Source: Pirellulales bacterium | GTDB lineage: Bacteria; Planctomycetota; Planctomycetia; Pirellulales; UBA1268 | Direction: 5' to 3' | DNA length: 36,271 bases | Assembly (NCBI GenBank): GCA_029246985.1 | Contig: JAQWMC010000114.1 | Span: 1 to 36,271 of the forward strand | Shown here: positions 15,775 to 24,138 of the stretch, one piece after another | Position numbering within the stretch: position 1 is the stretch's first letter | Layout of the letters: the number at the start of each line of letters is the position of its first letter | Notes under the pieces: model-generated | Database searches by the model: none | What the model saw: the letters and a program-made list of their open reading frames with translations, nothing else | What the model was told of the DNA's origin: nothing | Position numbers and translations under genes: made by a program

Positions 15775-18092
15775 GATGTATGCTCCGTCTCGGAGCCCAT
15801 TCCCTCGGAAAGAGGGGGCGGCATGCTTTCTTCTTCAGCTCGCGGTGATGGAACTGGTGGAGGCGGGATATCGCCAGCGTCTCCATCCGCCTGAACACTC
15901 TCTGCGAATATCTCTGCTGCGCCTGCTTCGGGTTCTGCTCCCTCACGAGGCGCGTAAAACCTATTTGATATCCACCAATCCAGGCCAAGCAATGCTGCCG
16001 CTAACAGAAGAATCCATCCAGACAATTCTGCTCCGACCCGGTAATTCATAACATCACGATCAAGGCTCTCGGTGTCGAGTACAATACGGCGATCGGCACC
16101 AAGCATGAGCGGTACTTCATCATCTTTCAGTCGTGAAAAATCAGTTGCTGATTTGGGTAAGCGTGCACTGAATCCTTTGACGAACCCGCCCGTATTACCT
16201 CCAGAGCGAATTCGGTAATTACCTGGCTGCCGAGTCGCAGACACAGCAATGGCTCCTTGATTCTGATCAATAGCTACTGGAAACGTGTCCCCGAGTGGTG
16301 TGCGGACTGTGGCCGTTGGCAAATCATGCCGCTGAAGACGAAGCCTCGCAACTTCACCTGACTTGATATTTAGAGAATCTGGAGTTTCCACGACGTATTC
16401 CAGAATCTCATTTGCAAGCATCACAAACGGCCACGGCTCGAACCCAGTGGCAAGTTGATTCCACGCTTGCGGATCATCTGCTGCCTGAGAAATTGGTGTC
16501 GTGACGATCACAACTCTCCCCTTGCCAAGAATCCGCTCAAAAAGTGCTGGCAACCCGTTACGGTAACTGGCAAAAGATAGTGCGGGTGACGACTGCGCAA
16601 CATCGTCTTTAGAAGTTGGCTGAAACTCCCAGTGACGAAACACCGGGAAATCCTGCCATGGCACCGAATCCCCAACGCGACGAAAGGCCGATAGAACAGG
16701 ATGATCGAGTGAGGAAGGAGCAAAGTAATTTGAACGGTCTGGAGACCGCCACACTCGTTTGATTCGTCCACCGAGAACAGACTCACTCTCAGCTGAACTA
16801 AACTCGATCGGCTTGCCAGCTGAAGGCCCCAGCCATACGACAAGCCCACCTCCCTTACTGACCCACTGATGAAGCATCTCCCATGTGCGCGGAGGTAGCG
16901 GTGGTGGATCAATCAAAACAATACTGAGAAAATCAGACCATGATGCCTTCTCTAATTGACCAAAAGAGTCCAGTGTGACAGTAAACTTACTACGTCCAGC
17001 ACTCACAAGAGGAAAGGGTGCAACAGCTTCAACAAAAATAAGACCTGTCGTTCCAACTGGTTCTGGAGAAGCCACCAACACCCGTGTTGGTGGACCGACA
17101 TCTACGGTGAATGCAATTGAATCATCTGCAGGCAGGCCATCCCCTCCCTCAATAAGCACTCGTCCTTGATGGACGCCAGGCTCCAAGCCATTAATTTCAA
17201 ACCGTACTTCTTCGTCTTCTCCGTCTTTCCAGACAACGGGCTTTTCTCCTCGGCGAACAAAGCTGCCCTCCTGATCCTGAAATTCAATAGCAACCGACCG
17301 GGCAGACTCTGGACCCACTCGTCGTGTTATTACTGATACATTCAGTGGACTGCCGACAGTAAGACGCTCAGCAGAAAGATCAAGACTTTCGAGAATAAAA
17401 TCCTGGGGATGCGTTGCTGAGACATCAATAAAAACGAGATTGACACTCGGGTGAAGCGTGTCCCAATCGGCTTCTACAGGCTGCTCCCACCCACCATGGG
17501 ACAGATCCGTAAACACATAAAGTTCTCTCCGCTTTATATCTGAGCTCTCTAGCAGGCGCACAGCATCATTCATTGCTGTCGCCACATTGACCGAGGATGC
17601 GCCGGCTGTCAGTCGTTCAATCCTATTTACTGCAACAACTTCAGATGCTGAAAAACTTGCTCCTCCATCACCGGTATCAACAATCGCAATTTTACTCTCC
17701 GGCGGAAGCTTTTCAAAAAGATTTGAAGCAATATCTCGAACCTCATCGAGTCTCGTACGATTTTCTTGTCGCAACAACATACGCGGTGCGGTATCCACCA
17801 CACATGCAACAGCAACTGGTCCTTCCTGATCAACAATCCAGCCCGTACCACGAAGAACTGGTCGAGAGAGTGCTAGAACCAGGATGCAAAGAGCCAGAAC
17901 ACGTACCAGCAAGAGAAGCAAATGCTGCAGTTTCAACCGCCGCTTTTTCTTATGTGATCGGGCTTGTAGAAACCGAAGTGCCGGGAATCGGTGGGGTACA
18001 GGTTTCCGTCGCATAAGAAGATGCAGCAGCACAGGAATCGCGATAACCGCCATCCCGCTCAGCAACAAAATGTTCAGGAAAGAAAGGCCCAT
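15771..18092 (-). CDS. BatA-domain / vWA membrane protein
   Basis: 773 residues. The N-terminus is the BatA (aerotolerance) domain: a first helix, the motif PVLLHLLMRRKP, then FPALRFLQ and a second helix (about 57-78). The vWA domain begins at VACVVDTAPRM. The canonical metal-site pattern DxSxS is here D100-T-A-P-R, so both Ser positions are lost and metal binding is doubtful, unlike the two vWA neighbours. A long region with FIDV, Ig-like and amidotransferase-like parts (about 350-560) follows, then a C-terminal helix and an acidic Pro-rich tail (PPPPVPSPRAEEE). It is the third gene of moxR-DUF58-BatA-vWA. It is likely a structural partner in the inner membrane. Function in oxygen tolerance is a family name, not shown here. 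Confidence 0.87.
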   Translation of the reverse strand: MGLSFLNILLLSGMAVIAIPVLLHLLMRRKPVPHRFPALRFLQARSHKKKRRLKLQHLLLLLVRVLALCILVLALSRPVLRGTGWIVDQEGPVAVACVVDTAPRMLLRQENRTRLDEVRDIASNLFEKLPPESKIAIVDTGDGGASFSASEVVAVNRIERLTAGASSVNVATAMNDAVRLLESSDIKRRELYVFTDLSHGGWEQPVEADWDTLHPSVNLVFIDVSATHPQDFILESLDLSAERLTVGSPLNVSVITRRVGPESARSVAIEFQDQEGSFVRRGEKPVVWKDGEDEEVRFEINGLEPGVHQGRVLIEGGDGLPADDSIAFTVDVGPPTRVLVASPEPVGTTGLIFVEAVAPFPLVSAGRSKFTVTLDSFGQLEKASWSDFLSIVLIDPPPLPPRTWEMLHQWVSKGGGLVVWLGPSAGKPIEFSSAESESVLGGRIKRVWRSPDRSNYFAPSSLDHPVLSAFRRVGDSVPWQDFPVFRHWEFQPTSKDDVAQSSPALSFASYRNGLPALFERILGKGRVVIVTTPISQAADDPQAWNQLATGFEPWPFVMLANEILEYVVETPDSLNIKSGEVARLRLQRHDLPTATVRTPLGDTFPVAIDQNQGAIAVSATRQPGNYRIRSGGNTGGFVKGFSARLPKSATDFSRLKDDEVPLMLGADRRIVLDTESLDRDVMNYRVGAELSGWILLLAAALLGLDWWISNRFYAPREGAEPEAGAAEIFAESVQADGDAGDIPPPPVPSPRAEEESMPPPLSEGMGSETEHTS

Positions 18093-18130
18093 AATATCAA
18101 TAGTACTCGCTGAAGAATGGGCGTGTTTAC

Positions 18131-19030
18131 CTAGGCTCGCTGCTGACGATTAATTAAGTACTCCATGAGAGCAGTATCGAATGGCATGCTTGTATCAAGA
18201 GGCACATAATCGATACCCGCTTGTTGACAAACCTGCCTATAGTGCTCTCGAAAGTCATCAACGCCAGTCACATAGTCACGACGAGCAGCATCGGCATCAA
18301 CAACCATGCTCTGGCTACTTTCTGGATCTGTTAATTCTACCATTCCCTGAAAAGGGAATCGCACTTCTGCTTCATCAAGAACATGAAATAATATAATGTC
18401 ATGATTTCGATGTCGAAGCCGAAGCAGCGCATCACGAATTGCTGCTGGTTCCGCGAGCAAGTCGCTAAAAACCATCAACAGCGAACGATGACGAAGCATT
18501 GCTCCGATTTGCAATAAACTGGCAGAAATTTCAGACGTACCGACAGCCTCAGTCTTTGACAAAAGGGACAAGACTTCTGAAATCTGGCTACGCCTTGATC
18601 GTGCCGGCAGACTTGCAGTAATTTTTTCACCAAAAACCATTAATCCACAAGGATCTTGCTGGTGAACCATTAGCCAGCAAAGTGCTGAGGCTAGCGATAT
18701 CGCGTAGTCCAGTTTTGTAAATTGCTGTCTGTAGGTGTACCCCATCGACCCGCTCGTATCGACTACGAGATATCCTGTAATATTTGTCTCGGCTTCATAT
18801 TTTTTTATGTAGTGCTTATCGGTCTTTGCGTAGACAAGCCAATCAATATCTTTCGGATCATCACCAGCCGCATACCGCCGATGCTCGCTAAACTCGACAG
18901 AAAATCCCTGAAACGGACTCGCATGAAGGCCCTGAAGAAAGCCTTTCACAATAAACTTGGCACGCAGATCAAGCCTTGCAATCTGCTGCACCACATCCGG
19001 CTTGAGATATTCTTCAACTGCGCGCGACAT
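18131..19030 (-). CDS. DUF58 protein with vWA-like metal site
   Basis: 299 residues. The DUF58 signature EHRRYAAGDDPKDIDWLVYAK lies at about 50-69, followed by an intact vWA metal site VVDTSGSMGY (Asp91, Ser93, Ser95) and a later TSEISASLLQIG segment. No membrane helix is evident, so it is probably cytosolic and docks on the membrane partners encoded downstream. It begins seven bases after moxR ends, so the two are surely co-transcribed. DUF58 proteins accompany MoxR ATPases very widely; a role as substrate-recognition or adaptor subunit is inferred from that context. Confidence 0.93.
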   Translation of the reverse strand: MSRAVEEYLKPDVVQQIARLDLRAKFIVKGFLQGLHASPFQGFSVEFSEHRRYAAGDDPKDIDWLVYAKTDKHYIKKYEAETNITGYLVVDTSGSMGYTYRQQFTKLDYAISLASALCWLMVHQQDPCGLMVFGEKITASLPARSRRSQISEVLSLLSKTEAVGTSEISASLLQIGAMLRHRSLLMVFSDLLAEPAAIRDALLRLRHRNHDIILFHVLDEAEVRFPFQGMVELTDPESSQSMVVDADAARRDYVTGVDDFREHYRQVCQQAGIDYVPLDTSMPFDTALMEYLINRQQRA

Positions 19031-19037
19031 GCAGCAC

Positions 19038-20102
19038 TCATTTCACCAACGGAGGAACCGAGGGTTCCGGAACTTCTCGCAGCAATCTCTGAACAAGTGA
19101 TTCACTCGTAAGGCCTTCTGCTTGAGCCTGAAAGTTTGTTGATATTCGATGCCGGAGCACCGGCACGGCAATCCGGCGGACGTCCTCAATGGACACGCTA
19201 AATCGCCCATCCATAGCCGCCATTGCCTTTCCACCTTGTATCAAAAATTGACCAGCACGTGGGCCTGCCCCCCAGTCGACTAACTCTTTAACATACTTAG
19301 GCGACTCAGGATCTTTTGGGCGAGTTGAACGGACAAGCGTTGCAACGTACTTAATGATGTACTCGCTTACAGCAACACCAGCGACGAGTTTCTGAATATT
19401 TGTAATCGCTCTACCGGACAGTACTTTGCGGACTTCCGGACGCTCTGGTCGAGTCGTCGCCATCAATATCCGCTCTTCCTCGTCTGCGCTTGGGTATCCA
19501 ACTTTAATATTGAACATAAATCGATCGAGCTGCGCTTCGGGTAGTGGATATGTTCCTTCCTGCTCAACTGGATTTTGTGTCGCGATTGTAAAAAATGGAT
19601 CGGGTAATGAATATGTTTCTTGACCCACCGAAACTTCTCGCTCCTGCATTGCCTGAAGTAGAGCCGCCTGAGTTTTCGGCGGCGTACGATTGATTTCATC
19701 AGCGAGCAAAACATTAGTAAATATAGGCCCCTCTACAAACCTAAAATTACGACGGCCTGACTCGTCTTCGTCAAGCACGTTCGTCCCTGTGATATCCGAA
19801 GGCATCAAATCAGGCGTGAACTGAACTCGCTTAAAATCAACATCGAGAATTCTTGCTACTGTCGATACCATGAGGGTTTTCGCCAAACCCGGCACTCCCT
19901 CAAGCAAGCAGTGGCCGCGAGTGAAGATCGCAGCAAATAACTGCTCGATCACTTCGTCTTGACCGACAATGATTTTCTGCAACTCTTCCTGCATGAGCAG
20001 TCGATGCTGGGAAAATTCTTGCAGAACATCATCGAGTGACTTTTGTTTTCCAGCAGTCGACACGAAGTCGGTTTCCTTCCTTACGGGAATCATTGTGAAC
20101 AT
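19038..20102 (-). CDS. MoxR family AAA+ ATPase
   Basis: 354 residues, typical for MoxR. Walker A is GVPGLAKT (69-76) and Walker B VLLADEIN (131-138), followed by the family segment [16 protein letters not shown] and sensor 1 in [22 protein letters not shown]. The C-terminal lid contains [11 protein letters not shown]. MoxR ATPases act as chaperones that help mature or activate partner proteins, often vWA proteins. It heads a minus-strand operon with DUF58, BatA-like and vWA/amidotransferase-like genes and diverges from a DUF4159 protein. In-frame starts at 20102 and 20093 are both possible; no clear ribosome site decides. Confidence 0.95.
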   Translation of the reverse strand: MFTMIPVRKETDFVSTAGKQKSLDDVLQEFSQHRLLMQEELQKIIVGQDEVIEQLFAAIFTRGHCLLEGVPGLAKTLMVSTVARILDVDFKRVQFTPDLMPSDITGTNVLDEDESGRRNFRFVEGPIFTNVLLADEINRTPPKTQAALLQAMQEREVSVGQETYSLPDPFFTIATQNPVEQEGTYPLPEAQLDRFMFNIKVGYPSADEEERILMATTRPERPEVRKVLSGRAITNIQKLVAGVAVSEYIIKYVATLVRSTRPKDPESPKYVKELVDWGAGPRAGQFLIQGGKAMAAMDGRFSVSIEDVRRIAVPVLRHRISTNFQAQAEGLTSESLVQRLLREVPEPSVPPLVK

Positions 20103-20282
20103 GATGGCAGAAGTGATAAAATCCCGGCCACTTCTTCATAAGTATCGGACTTTGTGCCACCAAGAGGCAAACAAAAACGTTGGCGCAGCGATAAGAAGGC
20201 ACGTGAGACATGTCTCTATCGATGACAATGCCGTAGAATGAGGTTCATCAGACAGGCACCTCTCCCTCATCTGGAAGGCTTC

Positions 20283-22673
20283 ATGCATCACGTGTTAATG
20301 AATGGTTACAAGAAGATTTCGTGCATTGCGTTGCTTGCTGCCGTCCAGCTTGTGTCTGCACCGGTTGCATTTTCTGCTGAAGATGAACTCCGACCTGAGC
20401 AAATAAGCAATGCAATAGAACAAGCCAAAAACTGGCTTATACGCAAGCAGAGCCCAAACGGCACATGGAAGTCAGCGATGCGGACAGATGAAACTGTTGT
20501 AGGAGCAACTGCACTGGTCGTACTTGCTCTTGCGAATGCTGGCGTTGACGCTGATGAGCAGGCTATGAAAAAGGCGATTACATGGCTAAGGGAACAGACC
20601 CCTACCGACACCTATTCGGTTTCACTTCAAACCCAAGCCCTTGCGATGGTTTCACCGAAGCAGGACCTAGCCATTCTCGAACGGAACACCCGCTGGCTTG
20701 AAGAGCGTCAATCAAGTGGCCCTGGAGTAACTGGTGGCTGGTCTTATGGAGCGAACCGTTCGGGTGCTGACAATTCGAACTCCCAATTTGCAATTCTCGG
20801 ATTACACGAAGCCCAACGTGCAGGTGTGCGAGTCAACTCGAATGTGTGGACGTTATCACAAAAATATTGGGAAGCAGCCCAGCGACTGGATGGCTCATGG
20901 AGTTACACCGCCGGGGGTGGTAATGGAACTGGCAGTATGACCTGCGCAGGCATCGCAAGCATTTGGATAACGAACGAACATACCGAGCGTCCCGACGCAT
21001 TTGTGAATGGAACAAACATTGCATGTTGTGGTGGTGGCTCTTCAGCTAAACCTCTTGAAAATGGACTTCAATGGCTCGGCAAAAATTTCTCCGTTACAAG
21101 AAATCCTCCTGGTGGTCAGCAATGGCTCCGGTACTACCTCTACGGACTCGAGCGAGTAGGACGATTTACTGCCAGACGATTCATCGGCACTCATGACTGG
21201 TATTTGGAGGGGGCAAAAATGTTTGTCTCATCCCAGGACCCTCTTTCGGGAAGCTTTCAAAGTAAAGGGTCTGAAGATGCCGTCGTGGCGACAAGTTTTG
21301 CCCTGCTATTCCTTGCAAAGGGTCGTCGACCTGTTGTCATTGCCAAGAGCCATCACGGGCCTCGAAATGACTGGAATCAGCACGGCCATGACATTTCACA
21401 TCTTGTTGAATTTATTGAAAAAAGATGGCGTGAAGATTATCCGGCGGGCCTCTCGTGGCATGTTCTCAACACACAGGAAGCGAACACACAAGACCTTGCT
21501 CAGTCTCCAGTTCTCTGGATCGGAGGTACCACTGGATTAGATCTTGGTAAAGAACCAGGTCGCCGATTGCGTGAATATATTGATCAAGGTGGATTTATTT
21601 TCGCTGAGGCGACCTGTTCTGAAGGAGCAGCTTTTGACAAATCTTTCCGCCAACTGGTGAGTGAGATTTTCCCTGAACCCGAACACCAACTGAGCCTCCT
21701 TCCACCGGAACATCCTGCGTGGTACGCCGAGAAAACTGTTGCCCCGGAATTTCAACGGCCGTTACTTGGTGTTGACTACGGATGCCGCACCTGCCTGATC
21801 TATGCACCTTTAAATAAACCGGAGAATGAGTCCCCACGTCTTCCGAGCCTGTCTTGCCTTTGGGAACTTGCTGGCCCTTCATATAGTGAATTTGATGAGC
21901 CCATTCGCAAGCAAATTGATGCATCATTGGCAATCGGGGCCAATGTCATCGCCTATGCAACAAATCGTGAATTAAAAAAGAAAGATGAATTATTTGTTCG
22001 AAGCCAATCGGAAGATGTGCAACAAGATTCAATTGGTCGTGGCCAACTAACTATTGGAAAGTTGCGTCATGGTGGGCTTTGTGACGCCGCCCCCAAAGCA
22101 CTTGCCAACATTCTCAGAGCTGCTGCACGAGAACTTGGAATACTCGTCGACGACACGCCAGCAAAGCTCGACCTCATTGATCCGGCAATTTTCAAACATC
22201 ACATGCTTTTTATGCATGGCAGACAAGCATTTGTATTTGACGATGCACAGCGAAAAAATCTTCGAGAGTTTCTGGAGCGAGGAGGAACGCTGCTAGCTGA
22301 TAGCGTCTGTGCATCTCAACCTTTTACTGATGCTTTCCGAAAGGAGTTTTCAGCTGGTCTCCCTGATCACACGATTGAGTCAATCCCGAATGACGACCCA
22401 CTCTTTTCAGCATCTACGTACGGAGGCTTTGACCTGCGTCGAGTGACACTGCGAGCACCGGCTGCTGGCGGCGGTCCACTTTCTTCCGAGAAACGAACGG
22501 TGCCGCCACAACTAGAAGGTATTCGTATGGGTGATCGGTGGGCAGTCATCTTCTCACCTTTCGACATATCCTGTGCACTTGAAAAGCAGAATTCCATGGA
22601 ATGCACCGGCTATGATCGAGAAGATGCTGAAAAAATCGCACTGAATATTCTTCTCTATTCGCTTAATCAGTAG
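20283..22673 (+). CDS. Exported protein: prenyltransferase-like alpha/alpha domain plus two DUF4159-like domains
   Basis: 796 residues from ATG 20283, which has GGAAGG four bases upstream (the frame is open to 20238). The signal peptide ends near AFSA/ED. Residues of about 35-345 are helical repeats of the squalene cyclase/prenyltransferase toroid type (QSPNGTWKSA, RLDGSWSYTAGG, SLSGSFQSKG), without a recognisable catalytic Asp motif. Two DUF4159-like halves follow. The first contains LREYIDQGGFIFAEATCSEG (from residue 429), the second LREFLERGGTLLADSVCASQ (from 660). Later segments also match (DASLAIGANVIAYATN and DAEKIALNILLYSLN), so the domain is duplicated. It diverges from moxR with a 180-base gap and is probably the periplasmic partner of that system. 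Confidence 0.87.
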   Translation: MHHVLMNGYKKISCIALLAAVQLVSAPVAFSAEDELRPEQISNAIEQAKNWLIRKQSPNGTWKSAMRTDETVVGATALVVLALANAGVDADEQAMKKAITWLREQTPTDTYSVSLQTQALAMVSPKQDLAILERNTRWLEERQSSGPGVTGGWSYGANRSGADNSNSQFAILGLHEAQRAGVRVNSNVWTLSQKYWEAAQRLDGSWSYTAGGGNGTGSMTCAGIASIWITNEHTERPDAFVNGTNIACCGGGSSAKPLENGLQWLGKNFSVTRNPPGGQQWLRYYLYGLERVGRFTARRFIGTHDWYLEGAKMFVSSQDPLSGSFQSKGSEDAVVATSFALLFLAKGRRPVVIAKSHHGPRNDWNQHGHDISHLVEFIEKRWREDYPAGLSWHVLNTQEANTQDLAQSPVLWIGGTTGLDLGKEPGRRLREYIDQGGFIFAEATCSEGAAFDKSFRQLVSEIFPEPEHQLSLLPPEHPAWYAEKTVAPEFQRPLLGVDYGCRTCLIYAPLNKPENESPRLPSLSCLWELAGPSYSEFDEPIRKQIDASLAIGANVIAYATNRELKKKDELFVRSQSEDVQQDSIGRGQLTIGKLRHGGLCDAAPKALANILRAAARELGILVDDTPAKLDLIDPAIFKHHMLFMHGRQAFVFDDAQRKNLREFLERGGTLLADSVCASQPFTDAFRKEFSAGLPDHTIESIPNDDPLFSASTYGGFDLRRVTLRAPAAGGGPLSSEKRTVPPQLEGIRMGDRWAVIFSPFDISCALEKQNSMECTGYDREDAEKIALNILLYSLNQ

Positions 22674-22904
22674 TTGCATGAGTAGAAAATAGATGGAATC
22701 CATGGACTATCCAACCGTCCTCACATTCCACACCAATCAGCGAGTGTCCACGTCCGTACCATTGCATCACCGCTACAAAGTGCATTCACAGGCCTGCGGA
22801 CGGCCCTCTTTTCCTTCCTGTGATGAACTTTTACTTGCACCGGCGAAACTGCGAAACAATGCTGTAGTGTGTCCCGCCTAAACAAGAAACGCGTCAACAG
22901 AAAC

Positions 22905-23996
22905 ATGTTTGTCAAATCAAATCATTTGCGTCTGGTAGTCATCGCCATTAGCGTCGTTCTCTGCCTAGGCTCCGCTGGATGCAGGAAGAATAAACAAGAG
23001 GCAGCTCATAGGGGCGAGCTCACCACGATTAACCCAGATGATCTCTGCGAACGAATTACAAAAATACTCAAGCAAACCCGGGACGGAAGAGAACTCTCAA
23101 CTGAACTTCAGGGAGCTTGGCAAATTGTTCATGGAATACTCGCATTCGGTGAACAATTTACTATCCTGCATGAATCCGTTACCGTGCCCGCGCTGGACTA
23201 CTTACTTGAGGGCGGTTCTCTTCAAGGGTGGAAACTACGACACGGTGAGCACGGAATTATCGCTCTCGTCGAGGAGGGAAGCACCCTCGGCCAAGGACAC
23301 AAAGATCAGTGGCTTGGATATTTTTCACAGTGCGGTAGTAAGGGCATTCCACTCGAAACACCTCTCGTCGTAGGTAAAACGTCAGCAACCGTTGATGACC
23401 TGCTGCGACAAGCCCAGGCTGATCTTCACTCTGGCCAGGAGGCAACATGGACATTGATGGCCTTCGCCACATATCTCCCCGAAGACGAAATATGGGAAGC
23501 CTCAAACGGAGAGACATGGAATCTCTCTCGAGTCATCGAAATGGAGCTTGATGCCGACCTGCACTCAAGTGCCTGTGGTGGATCTCACCGCCTCTATGGA
23601 CTGGCGACCGCAGTAAATCGATACCGAGATCAGCATCCAGAAGCGGGCGAAGCACTTCCCGAACCATGGGAATCAGCAGCGCATACAATCACCGACAGTA
23701 TCGATCTATCGCGCCGTTTCCAGCAAGCAGACGGCAGTTTCTCGACACAGTTTTTTGAACGACCAGCTTCGTCTGTTGATGTTTTCGCAAAGCTTAGTTC
23801 AAGCGGACATATATTTGAATTTCTTGCTGTTGCACTTCCTGCAGATCGACTTCGTGAGCCCTGGGTATTACGTGCTGCGGACCGTTTGGCAATAACACTT
23901 GAACAGACTGCAGATATCGACATCGAGTGCGGCGCTCTTTACCACGCTGCACATGGTCTTTTGCTCTACCGAAACCGTCTCTGCCAGTCCCCGTAA
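22905..23996 (+). CDS. Lipoprotein, possible alpha/alpha-repeat fold, function unknown
   Basis: 363 residues from ATG 22905; a GTG at 22869 would add 12 residues before the signal peptide and is less likely. The N-terminus MFVKSNHLRLVVIAISVVLC ends in the lipobox GSAGC, with Cys26 lipidated. The mature part is helical with spaced segments that resemble turns of an alpha/alpha toroid: SACGGSHRLYGLATAVNRY, QADGSFSTQFF, SSGHIFEFLAVALP and ALYHAAHGLLLYRN. This echoes the prenyltransferase-like half of the preceding gene, 231 bases upstream. No catalytic motif was identified. It may be co-regulated with the DUF4159 protein. Confidence 0.75.
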   Translation: MFVKSNHLRLVVIAISVVLCLGSAGCRKNKQEAAHRGELTTINPDDLCERITKILKQTRDGRELSTELQGAWQIVHGILAFGEQFTILHESVTVPALDYLLEGGSLQGWKLRHGEHGIIALVEEGSTLGQGHKDQWLGYFSQCGSKGIPLETPLVVGKTSATVDDLLRQAQADLHSGQEATWTLMAFATYLPEDEIWEASNGETWNLSRVIEMELDADLHSSACGGSHRLYGLATAVNRYRDQHPEAGEALPEPWESAAHTITDSIDLSRRFQQADGSFSTQFFERPASSVDVFAKLSSSGHIFEFLAVALPADRLREPWVLRAADRLAITLEQTADIDIECGALYHAAHGLLLYRNRLCQSP

Positions 23997-24138
23997 AGAT
24001 TTTATTTATAAATCCTTGAAGGGACCGTAGCTGGCTTCTCTTATCACACCCCAGTATGTTACGATTTTCATCGATACTAATTAGGCGAACATGTTTGATA
24101 CCCACCAAATTTGTTGGCTATGACAATGAGATTTATTC

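Noticed and set aside
17597-18016. A 139-codon plus-strand frame
   Set aside because: Lies wholly opposite the BatA-like gene, whose domains are clear; no ribosome site or motif.
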